From: Telmatactis stephensoni
Taxonomy: Eukaryota > Cnidaria > Anthozoa > Actiniaria > Isophelliidae
Length of the DNA: 64,000 nucleotides
Reading direction: 5' to 3'
Assembly: GCA_029948255.1 (NCBI GenBank)
Contig: JALIZF010001515.1
Coordinates: 1-64,000, forward strand
Made by a program: the position numbers and the translations under genes. Of the stretch, positions 1-12,200 are shown one piece after another (the stretch's first letter is position 1; each line of letters starts with the position of its first letter). The notes below the pieces were generated by a model. It made no database searches. It had not been told where the DNA came from and saw only the letters and a program-made list of their open reading frames with translations.

Positions 1-254
1 TGCAGTTGTCCACTAGGCTACTCAGGGCGACATTGTGAAAAGAGTAAGTTGAACTTTCAGTGGTTGCTGAGAGGGTGAAGCTGAAAGGCTTCATGTCAAA
101 TGGGATGTATTTACCATCATGTTGGTATTTGATGTTTCAGACATTGACGATTGTTCTGGAAATCCTTGTCAGAATAATGCAACATGCAGCGATCTTGTCA
201 ACAACTACACTTGCAGTTGTCCACTAGGCTACTCAGGGCGACATTGTGAAAAGA
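1..254 (+). CDS. Gene A exons: two near-identical EGF-like modules
   Basis: Exon 141-254 (114 bases, phase 1-1) encodes one complete EGF module. It starts with the calcium-binding signature DIDDC, has six cysteines and ends GYSGRHCEK. Exon 1-43 is the tail of a preceding identical module ([14 protein letters not shown]) cut by the window edge. Both end at a GTAAGT donor. Symmetric phase-1 exons of this kind can be duplicated or skipped without breaking the frame. Such EGF repeats normally act as extracellular spacer or binding modules. Confidence 0.85.
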
Positions 255-3200
255 GTAAGTTGAACTTTCAGTGGTTGCTGAGAGGGTGAAGCTGAAAGGC
301 TTCATGTCAAATGGGATGTATTTACCATCATGTTGGTATTTGATGTTTCAGACATTGACGATTGTTCTGGAAATCCTTGTCAGAATAATGCAACATTAAG
401 TGATCTTTTGTAGAACTGCACTTGCGTCTGCAGAGTTGCAAATTACATTGCAGTTCGAATTAATATTTAATATGAGCTGAAATATTGAAAAGTGGTCTAT
501 GTTGAAACATTTTTATCGTTATTACAAATTGAGACTATGTAATGTACTAATTTGGCTAAGTCGATGTTTAAAATACATCTAGGGATGAATAGGAAGTAGT
601 TTGAAAAGTGAGATAACTTAGCGATTTTTTGAACTTTGGCTCTTCGTCGGAGTAAAAGAGAGTAATGGATTCGTGGTTGGGTTTATGTTGGAGAAGGAAA
701 GTGCGGTTAAGTAGAATGATAACAGTTAATACAGCGAAAACGATTACGATCATGTTATCATATGATCAAGAATCAAGGAGGTAGGATGACACCCTTGGTT
801 ATTGCGCTTCCTTCGGTGGGAGAGGTCCATAGGTTGATCCCAAGTCCTGATCTAGCATCCTTGTTTCGTTTTCTTTCCTTTCAGTGTAATTTTAAGTAGC
901 TTTAAATACCCTTAGAAAATGATCACACTCACTCGCCCAATCAGCGCTTAGTATTTTGGTGCTTTATATTCCATAGACTAACTAAATGTGTCAAGTGGTG
1001 AGGGCTTTGAAGCACAGGGAAATTGTGGGGTAAAGAAAACAAGTACGGTCAGTGAGCTTTTATAACTAATTAGTATTCTCTATATTGTGACGCAGTGTTC
1101 TTGAGCGCTTTTTAATGCAGTATTACCTACAAATTATAAACGTCGAGTCGAATAAACTGTTGACATTACAAGTAAAAATACAGATAAATACACAAAAAAC
1201 CTTACCCTGTCGGCGGTTCTGCTCGCTGAATAATAGTATGATATAATAGTATGATTTCTAATACAAATAAATTCGTACAAAAGGTTGTAAACTGTATACA
1301 AAAAAGGAAGAAACAACATGAAACAAACTACTTGTCTTCCCCTCGTGGTCTGGCCTCGTGCCAGTCCCCACGGGTGACTAGTTGCCAACAGGGAGCCCAG
1401 AGGACACTCCTCACAATATAAAGCATACTAATGAAGTCTTTTGAATTCTTTTGTTTAAAGAGTTCATTAGTATGCTTTATATAAAGAATACTGATTAGAT
1501 ATAGAAACTCACTGACGGTACTGTTTTCTTTATCCAACAATTTTCTTGCATTTCAAAACCCCACTATTTGACATCTTCAGTTACTTTACGGGGCATATTG
1601 TAAAACATGGACTGGACTGGACTGGACTGGACTGGACTCAAAATCTGTAAAACATGGACTGGACTCAAAAAATCTGTAAAACATGGACTGGACTCAAAAA
1701 ATCTGTAAAACATGGACTGGACTGAAAAAAAAATCTGTAAAACATGGACTGGACTGAGAAAAATCTGTAAAACATGGACTGGACTGAGAAAAATCTGTAA
1801 AACATGGACTGGACTGAGAAAAATCTGTAAAACATGGACTGGACTGAAAAAAAAATCTGTAAAACATGGACTGGACTGAAAAAAAAAATCTGTAAAACAT
1901 GGACTGGACTGAAAAAAAAATCTGTAAAACATGGACTGGACTGAAAAAAAAATCTGTAAAACATGGAAATGAACTTCATCGTATCATACCCAGCAGTAAG
2001 CAATGCTAGAAAACGTTTTTTTTATTTGAGCGGCACAGTGATATATTCTCTATAGCCAAAAACATGGAGATAGTTATTTGGATTAGTTTTCTTTTTATTC
2101 CATGATATGTGTCTATAGTTTCTCGATGTTTCTTGATAATAAACTTTATTGGACACAGTATTTCAAAAGTTAACACTTATTTACATGAAAGCTGATGTAT
2201 ATTTGCCAATTGATAAAGTGTTGAGAAAAATATAAATCGGTAATCTGACATAGCTGGGCAGGCATTTCCTGTCCCGCTGTTCAGGTATTTGACGAGATTA
2301 TCAAACTTCCAAGACAATCCATTTGCGATCATTTAATATTTTCCTAAATTAAATTTAGTAATTATGTACAAGTAACGCGAAGACATAAAATTTGGTAGAT
2401 TTTGTTGACCCTCTACTATGGACCCTCGACTGTGGACCCTCGACCCTTGACCGGCAAAAGGAAACTCCTGTTGGTCTGACTCTTGCTCAATCATAGATAG
2501 CATTTCGACAAGTTTAACTGCAAATAATAAACAGCATCACGACCAGAGTACTTAGTATACTTTTTTCCTAGAATTTGACATGTCCTAAATCGTTACTTCG
2601 GTTGTATATAAATTACACCATTTTTAAAGTCAAAGGCGGCTGTGTAGTTGGGCTGTTCGTGGTCAAAGGTGGCCCGTGAAGAAGTCATGCTACCGCGCCA
2701 AATAACTTGTGATGCTTCAAAGTTTTTATTATAAAATTTTCATTTCAAAGAAAAACTGACCGAAGAATTTGCTGCTTATAGAAAATTGAGCCAAAATTTT
2801 GTGCAGTGAGTTCTATGGCGCGATACCGGCATCGAGGACTTTCAAACATGTTCAAAACCATATGATCGGCAAATTCGATGGCGCGATCCATCGAGGACTT
2901 CAAAATCATATGATATGGGATAAAAAAAATACAGAAATCGAAAAAAGTTTAGTTGACGAAAATCGCGAATAGAAACTGTCACCAACGTACTCACGGAGGT
3001 CCCGAAGTACAGATTGTACAGAAGTACAGATGTGATTTTTACAAATATGCATTTTAAAACAAAAGCTGAATTAGAATCGAATTTAGTGAAGTTCATTTCC
3101 ATGTTTTACAGATTTTTTTTTCAGTCCAGTCCATGTTTTACAGATTTTTTTTTTTCAGTCCAGTCCATGTTTTACAGATTTTTCTCAGTCCAGTCCATGT

Positions 3201-6200
3201 TTTACAGATTTTTTCAGTCCAGTCCATGTTTTACAGATTTTGAGTCCAGTCCAGTCCAGTCCAGTCCAGTCCATGTTTTACAATATGCCACTTTACGGAA
3301 CACAGAGAATCAAAATACCAAGCGCTGATAATCATTTTCAAAATTTTTCTGTGTTCCATGACCAACTTAAATACTTGTAAATAACATTTTAAAATCGATA
3401 TACGTACATGCATCAAATTTGTCGGAGCAAATTCTGAAAATCTTCCCTATGAAATTAACTGGCAAGTACTAAGCATACTTTTTTCCTTTACTATAAGATG
3501 AATTATAACAAACTCAATCTTTTATCTAATGCTCAGGACTCTATATCCCATGGAACACTCGTGTTCATTCTTTAACCCTTACTTAAAACGGAACACTGAT
3601 GGAGAGAGAGAGGGGGGGGGGGGGGGGGATAAAATGAGTACACCGTGGACTTCCTGGAAGGTTAGCTCAGCTAAAGGAACTACCGACGTTAATACCGTCC
3701 TTTACCTTTTTTTATTGCGATCTCGCCACTTTAACTCAATAGACCATAACATCAGTCACACGATGGCCTTCGGTTTGTGTTTGATCGCCGTCACTAATTA
3801 TGATCGGAAGTTCAAAGAATTGCTACTTATTCATTCAATGGGCACTCAACAACCCAATGGCATGAATGAGCGTTTTTTATTCAATTAACCTATTGTACTA
3901 TACTCCCATTCCTCACTTTCCTACTGGCTAATCCGCACTGATCGACTCCTATATAAACCAACCAACGAAATCATTGCTCTTTTACTCAGACGAACGGCTA
4001 AGCCTCGAAACGCCAGTAAGTTATGCCTCTTTTTATACGGTGTCCCAGGTTTCCATTCATCGATTATTATCGCTAGATACATTTAGTTAGGTTAATTATA
4101 TTTTATGTTTGATCTTTTGATAGACATTAACGAGTGTTTGAGTAATCCTTGCCTCAACGGAGCATCGTGCAACGATGGTATTAATGGTTACGTTTGTGTT
4201 TGTGCACCGGGCTTTACAGGATTACGATGTTCATCAGGTTAGTAGTATGTACCTATTGATTGCGTAGGAGTGCCGGACGGGAAAATATTTGGCTCAGCAA
4301 CTGGTAAATAGTGAATTGAATATAATGCACAAAATGCATATTTTATAAATTGCTTTAAAGCTTCTCAGATATACTTTGTAATATTGTGAGGTACATTTAG
4401 GGAACGCCTATGAAAATGGCTTACGAATGTGGCATAAGTCCACTGATACCATCGCACACTTTTAGACGAAACTTTAAAAAAATGTAAGATAAATACACTT
4501 AAGCCATTTTGGATACCTCTTTAATCACTGATTAATTACTGATGTGTATTATTGGATTTTGTTAAGAACCACCAGTTGTGGAAAATATGATGTTCGATTT
4601 TGGAACTGAAACAAGCGATGAGGAAGTTTCTAGCGAAAGAAATTCTGGCCAAGAAGTAGATCTTGGTTTCACAGGATTTCCTTTGTGTGGTGGAAGACGC
4701 TTGAAATTATATGTGAGTATGATGGAGACAAGAGCTGTTATTACAGATGAGCCCGCAATGAGATAATCTTTTTAAGAATCATTCAAGCGAGGCTATGGGG
4801 TCAATACAATGCATTTTGGTTCATTTGCATCTCATCTGCATGTATCCGTAATAACAGCTATTGTGAAGATAAGGTCGATCGAGAAATAATGTACTCCGGT
4901 CCGGTCCATACGACGCTCCACTCATATAAAGTTAAACGTCCTTTTTTACGTCGATAGCTCATGACAAACGCCCTCCTGAGTAACTGATAAACTTTAGGCC
5001 GACGATATGCACTTTAACCTCCTCTCTCCATCGGTGCTCCGTTTTATGGGTATTTAAAGCTAATTAAACTACATAGAATGAAAGAAGTCGAAACAACTGT
5101 GAGATCACTGAGAATCGAACCGGGACCTCTCGCACAGAAGGCCACAGAAACTACACCATACCTGCTACTCATGTGCCGTACCTAATTGTTGGATTAAGGT
5201 CGGCTAAAGAATCGGCGTATGAATCAATTCAGTACTGTAGGGTTTCATTGGTTCAACAATTTTCATAAGTCCGACTTGGTCTGTCATATCACAGAGCAGT
5301 CGTTCGACAGCGTTAGGTACACGGTCTGAGTCGAACTTTATAGTATTAGATACATGACTGGAGGAGCATACAAACAGAAAAGAAAAGACTCATTAAAACA
5401 GAGATGGCAAAGGCATTAATAACAAAGGAAACAGATCTACGGAGACAAAAATAACCACCACTCAAAACTAATTAAAAAAGTATCAGTAACGTACATCCAT
5501 CCGTCCGTCCGTCCATATGTATCAGATAGATTGGTTGATAGGGAAAACCTTAATTTAGCAGATAGCGTACAGCGAAGTTTGTTAGTAAACAAAAGATAGT
5601 TGAAAGGTTTTAGCCTTTGGGCTTTTTTCAGCTACAGCGTTAATTGAAATAGCTATATTGGTATTTACAGATATACCGCAATGGCATTATTTCGTTCAGC
5701 CGAATAGAGTACCCTAAATATCCACACAACTTTGGTCAGTTTGATTGGCCTGATAAGTCAATATTAGCTGCTTATTGGTCACTGGTCGACAATAGTGATT
5801 CATTCACAGAAGGTTTTTCCAAGGTGTATTATAAAATGTACAAGAAAGGTGACGGCAATCCCAGGACACCAGGCGTCCTTGAGAGAGCAAAAACTGGCGT
5901 TCAGGAACGCTGTCAGAGAAACCCACCTCCAAGTGAGTTCAAGGGACCAAAATTGGTGTTAGTCGTAACATGGTATCGACTGAGACACGAGAATTCTCGA
6001 GAGGATGCAAGTCTTAAAGGATTGGTATGTTGTATAAAGTCTTGGGGTATAGAATGGTGTCTAAAAAATAAAGAGGCTCGCAAAAATTTGGTCAAGGCTC
6101 GGAAGCTCGGCGATAAATCAACGGGGGCTCGGATTTGATTTTTGTGGAGGCTCGGAGGCTCGGATTTTTCAAGACATTAGGCTCGGAATCTCGGAATTTT

Positions 6201-9200
6201 CAAATGCTGGGGTCGGAAGCTCGGATTTCGGATTTTGCATGTCGGCTAATGAAAGTGTCGGAGTAATAAAAACGATGGCAAAATAGAATGAAGAGTGATG
6301 TTCATATTACTTTCTCACTTTCGACATCGTACTATTTATATTTCTACTTACGAAGCAACGTTAAGGCGGTGTTACACGAGACGATTTTTAACGACGATTT
6401 TCAGCGCAATCTCGTGTATATAACATGACACTTGGAACGATTTTCTTGCAATTTTCGCTTCGGCAACGCGTTTGCGAGTTTTTGAATCCAAGTCAGAAAC
6501 TCGCAACACAAAATATAGCAAGTTGTTGCATCGTTGCAACGTTGCGCGGGAAATCGCCGTTAAAAATCGTCTCGTGTAACACCGCCTTTAGTAATACCGC
6601 TTTATAAGCTTTCCATGTTTATTTTTGTCAATGATTAACAAAAACACTAACAACAATAATTATGGCACTGATTCAGTTTGATTACTTTTAATTTAACGTC
6701 TCAAAATTAAAAAGTTATAATGTATTTAAGCTCATGTAGATAAGAAGAAAATTTCAATCAGTTAAAATGCCAATTAGTCTATTTCCAACTCAGAAATGTA
6801 AGACTTTGACACTGCTTTTCAAAAACTTTAACTGTTAGCTGTTTAGCACCGCGGGAAACTTACGCGGCAGTAAAAGACCTAGCCAATAGACTAGACTTGT
6901 ATCAGAAGCTATCAGATACTCAAAGTTACATGCATAAGTCTAGTATTTCTAGTTCAAAATAATCTAAATACAAAGTTCTGAAGTTCTGAGATGAGTAATT
7001 GGATGTCCGATAACGTATTTCAAATCTACTAAGACTATGCACAAAATAAGACTCGTAGATTCAGATTTCAAGGTCATCTACATCGCATAAACAATAATAA
7101 TTTATTAGAAAATGTTACAAACTAACTTACCGTCTCCACGTTCTTCGAATTCATTTACCATTTTACCACCTACTACTCTAACTCTACTACTTTATGGCAC
7201 GCGCTGCCACGATGAACGATGCTACGTACTACACGTGAATGAGTTGATAAAAGGCTTTGAATTCAAACCAGGTTTCCGGTAGCATAGTAGAAGATTTACT
7301 CAAGCGATAATTGATAGCAAACGGAAGTTGAACAGACCATTTTGAATGACGCATTAATTATCAGCCGCTTTAGCCTGTTAACACTGGTTTAGCACAAATT
7401 TATAGCGACTCGGACTCGGATTTTCATACCATTTTAAGTTCCCGCAGGCTCGAATTTTTAAAACACAGAGGCTCGGGCTCGGATTTCTATTTTAGCCAAA
7501 GGCTCGGGCTCGGATTTTAAAACAAGGGGCTCGCAAGCTCGCGAGGCTCGGATTTTACCATTCTATACCCCTAGTCTTGTAGATATGCACTGAGATATTG
7601 ATTATTCATGTTATTTATGCTATATGTGCACACATTCAAGTTTAAACAAGGCCGTGAGGAAACTAAATGACAGTGTTGATTGTGTCAACAGTATAACACA
7701 TTCCAAGCCGTGCTTATAACCGATGGTGTATACTCGTTCGTTATGTACAACTATCCTCAAAATGGTCTTCAGTGGTCTGCGCCAGGTCAAAGGTAAAACT
7801 CAGCCTTGGATTTCATTCATGTTTATAATCATTGAAAAATTAGTCGATCTACAAGTGTATGTATCTTATTGAATACTATATATAATTATAAATTAAATGT
7901 ACAAATATGTGTAGAAATATTATTATATACCAATATATATATGTGTGTGTGTGTTGAAAAATGTTCTTTAGATATCCTCATTTTATATATCATCTCCATG
8001 TCTATATTTAAATATACTGTTTTGTATACACCTATATTTCAACAAACGTTGTCGGCAATAGCCTACACGACTCACCCGAAAGGGAGTATGGGTAGGAATT
8101 ACTAGAGCTTTAAAACCACACAAATATCGACACCATAATTCAACTTCAGCTTGCCATGACCTAATACGCTTTGCAACTACCCATTTTCCTTTTCGGACTA
8201 GTCGCGTAGACTGGAGACCTGTCATACGACAACATTTTTTGAAATAGGTATATATTAGCGGAGCGCGAAAGCGGAACTCCATACACATCGACAATTAGCA
8301 AAGGTGAAAACAAAGAGAGAAAACCACGTGCGCCAAACATTTGTCACAGTGCGCATGCATATCCGCTCGCTGCTCGGCCACTTGCGCGCGCCTAACACGA
8401 TTAAAACAATTTGAACGTACATGACTAAACAGAACAAGGGGATTGATCATGCCATATGAGAGCAGTGTGTTACTCTCCTCGACCAAGGCACTTTATTTGA
8501 CTTTGCTTCAATCTGCTCAGCTGTATACTAATGAGTACCAGTATTGCTAGGGTAAAATTGGGATAGGACAAGAGACCATAATACTAAGAGAGCGAAGCTC
8601 AGTATTGATGTCTGTGCCATGTTCGTGGCGGCTAAGGCTATTTTTAGTAACTTCGCCATCGCGCGCGCAAGGCACTTAAACAATAGAATTCAAACGGTCC
8701 CTTCCGCGCGCACGCCAAAAAGCAAATTCTATTGGTTGAAGGCCTTGTGCGCGCGACTGGCCAAGTTACTAAAAATAGCCTTAGCCGCCACGAACATGGC
8801 ACAGACATCAATACTGAGCTTCGCTCTCTTAGTATTATGGTCTCTTGGATAGGAGTGGCACCCATCCCTACCCTTGTGGTAGAAGCTAACAAAACAGGTG
8901 CATCAGAGTTGCCTCCGACTCGGTCGACAAATTTTACTTTACAATAAAGTAGTTAATAAAGTAGTTAATATTAAGATTTTGGTCTTATTAAGTTTGTGAT
9001 ATTATAGATCTGAGAATGCGAGGTTTGTGAATGGCGAGGGACTTCCTGTTGTAGGGGCTAATATTGGAACATCGAACTTCGACTTTGAACGGTGAGTAGG
9101 TTTATATGTGCGTTAAAGGCGCTCAGTGTTCGTTATACGGTGCAATTTTTTTCTGCGCAACAGACTGCGAGACAAGGTGCATGCACGAAGCATTGCAGTG

Positions 9201-12200
9201 GTACTATGTGCACTCGCAATTATGGTTCGTTAAATTTGTTTCGCTTTTACAAGAAAAGCTCAAGAAAACATTGCACCGTGTAACAAGGTAAGTACTTGGT
9301 GTATGCCACACCAAATGTATGCAATACCAACTGTATCAAATGAATTGTATAACAATGGATATATCATCTACTGATACAATAATTGGTGTTGCATACACCA
9401 AGTATTTACATGTAACAGCGCAGTGACACCTCTATTAGAGTGTGAATAGACATTTCCGATTTAGCGGAATAAAGGCGGAATAGGCAAACCATATTCCGAT
9501 TTTTATTATGCAAATGCCTTTTAATGTAATCGTTACCAATTTTGTAGCTAGACTACCTGAGAAATGATTTCTAAAATAGTGATGATCAGTTAAAGGAAAT
9601 AACGTTAAGATAACGTTTTAGTTTATTATTTTGTTAACTAAGTGAATGAGCCGGCATAGCTCGGGTCAATTATAAAACCTTATAAAGACTGGTATCTAAG
9701 GCTACGCCCACACCAATCCAGTAAACATGAAAACATTTCTCCGTTTTCGTACCTTAGACGAAAAGAAAAACGTTGTTTTAGTTTGGTGAGTAGCCTGAAC
9801 CGTAAGAGAAAGGATGCATGTTTAATTCTATCCGCATTATATTAGTGAGGATGTTACCTAAATGACAATTGGCTACTGTTTTAGAACACGTTTCTGTATC
9901 CTTCCGTTTATTCCAAACGACCGTTCCGTTCGCGTTGGTAGCAAATGTTGAATCAAAGTAATCATAAAATTGAAGACCATTCATCGCTCGCAAATTGTTG
10001 GTATGGTGTTCGCAATACCGTTTTAAAAATATCCACCAAGAGTTTGCCAACTGTTCCGCCCCCGTGACGCGTGTCTCTACCTCCTAACTATGCTTCATAA
10101 CAGGGAACTAAAGATTGTTTCTTTTCAAGGATCGAGTTTCCTCCCTCTGTGTGAAATCAAGTTGTTAATTTGCCCGCCAGCGTTTTAGCTGGCAACAATT
10201 TGATTATTGAACACATGCACTTTGGTGTTTTATCCTTGACTGTTGTAATCGTGTTACTGTAATTGTTAGCGGGTATTGTCAGCACGTGCAGCCACCGAAT
10301 CGTGCAAATTAGAGTCATTATCATCTGTTCAGGAATCCGTGGATATCATGTCATTTCCAAGTTTTGCTTCATTGCTATACCTAGTCGTGATATTGTCAGA
10401 ATAATCTCCAACTGTTCCATCTCGATTGAAGCATGATAAAACCTATCAACGGCGCGCCTTGGCTATTTTTCTTGCAGTATTTGATTTAACAGCTAGTTAG
10501 GGAAGATTCCAGTGATTGTTTGGTATTTGAATACGAGGTGTGCATAACCGTGGAAGAGAGTGCGCAGTCTTTCCAGAGAGCTGGGCTATTAATTAGCAGA
10601 TGATGACGCAAAACATACAACATACAACAACAGAAACCGTGACGCATTACGTGCAATGCGTATTGGTATCGAAAACAACACAGGGCTTTTGAAAATCTCT
10701 CTACCGGTACATATATAAAGTAACTTTGAAAATCATTAGGGGTGACAGACCTGATATTAGTATGTACATGCCGTTTCCTCACTAATATAGACAAAAATGG
10801 TTTTTGAGTAGAGAATAGAACTGATTTCATTAGTATTATTTTCCTTGAAAAAGTTGAATTGTTGTGGCCATTGCTCTTGGCAACGAAAAAGATGACTGAA
10901 ACTCAACAACCGCGCGCGCGGTCTCATCCATGATACTATTTGTAGTCAGTTTCACTATCGAAATTGTAAGCCATTGTAATCAACGTGAATAAACGATAGT
11001 TAACAATAATGATACCGAAAAGCCGCCACATGTAAATAGTGATCCTACGTATTTACGGGAAATAAGCTTGGGCTTCCTGTGGTGAGAACGGACTAGTGTC
11101 CGGAATATAATTTGCCTATTCCGCTAAATTGAACAGTAACAATCTTTGATGATCCCGAACAAAAGCTCAAATTATGAGAATATATAGGCTGAAATTCATT
11201 TTCTATTGAACCCTACATAATTTGCCTACTTGAAGTACTAAACTACATTACCTTCGCTCTCAGCTCAATAAACATGAACGAACTGTATGGGCGATTCGTG
11301 TTTCGTTTTACCTCGTAAAAATCTCTTCTTTTGAGTTCGATGATATGTGATCCACCATGTTGAAGTTGCCAACCCTCTCATCTAATATTGAGTTATTCGA
11401 AGCCCTTTACACCAAAAAAATCACAAAATTTTGTTAGGCTCCATCGAAACAACTGAATGAAACCGGGAATGGATATGTTACATGTCAAAAAATGCTACAA
11501 CACTCACATGTTTCGCTTTCTTTCGGTGAATAATCCTCTCCACCATAAACTTTTGACTGTATGCTTTTCTTTTTTTGCCTTTACAGTCATCGTACAAAAC
11601 AACACTGGACAAATTTATTATGCAGTTGTTTATAGTCATATGTGACACTCGTTTGGTCGCCATTTTGAATTTGAGTGAGAAACCGCGGACCACAATGATT
11701 GCATAAGTCCCAAATAGTTGGCGGTGCTCAGAAACATTTCGTTCGCATACTTCAGACCATATGGATTACGTACATTTTGAGAAAAATTGCGGAAAATCAT
11801 TGAAAATACCAGCTTTTACGACGTCTTATAGCTCAAAAACCAATACGGTGACCCCTCTCTTTTTTCTCGGATTTTGACTTGCCAAACAATTATCTTGATC
11901 TTTAAATGACAGGATTTTAAAGGAAATTCATTGATGAAATCTAAGGCTCCGGAACTACCTTAAAATATCTAACCACAGTTAGTGCGTAGTACACTTACTA
12001 AATCTCTAGATGTTGCTTGTGCTTTTGCCACTAAAAAAGACAAGCTCTGCTAATAAGTCAGTATGTGTACATTATAGAGTCTGTGTATATTTAACCACAG
12101 CACAGTGCGGAAGGTCGGCTTCCATTTCCCGGTCAGACCAATACTTAAAATAGTTGATAAGGTGCTGGCTTAATAATTACATCTGCAAATGGTTAGACCC

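Larger units (their letters stand above)
1..432 (+). repeat. 211-bp tandem repeat of EGF exon plus intron
   Basis: The intron at 44-140 and the intron at 255-351 read identically, as do the exon parts around them, giving a unit of 211 bases. The third unit is cut off after about 80 bases and is degenerate. Identity that extends through the intron points to a very recent unequal crossover or homogenisation. Confidence 0.85.
1592..3289. mobile_element. Fold-back DNA transposon with minisatellite-bearing inverted ends
   Basis: The element begins GGCATATTGTAAAACATGG at 1592 and ends with the reverse complement at 3289. It is flanked by a perfect 9-bp direct repeat, ACTTTACGG, at 1583-1591 and 3290-3298. 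Both arms contain tandem copies of a unit built on CTGTAAAACATGGACTGGACTG with a variable run of A. The inner ends of the arms also pair (TGAACTTCA near 1971 against TGAAGTTCA near 3087). No transposase frame is visible between the arms. A 9-bp target duplication with long inverted ends fits a non-autonomous Mutator-like element; Merlin is an alternative. Confidence 0.8.

Noticed and set aside
1564..2003. Repetitive frames reading [11 protein letters not shown] and similar
   Set aside because: They translate the minisatellite arms of the fold-back element in several frames at once; there is no evidence of coding.
3989..4014. Micro-exon between TTACTCAG and GTAAGT
   Set aside because: Its 26 bases would shift the phase and break the reading frame into the EGF exon at 4124.
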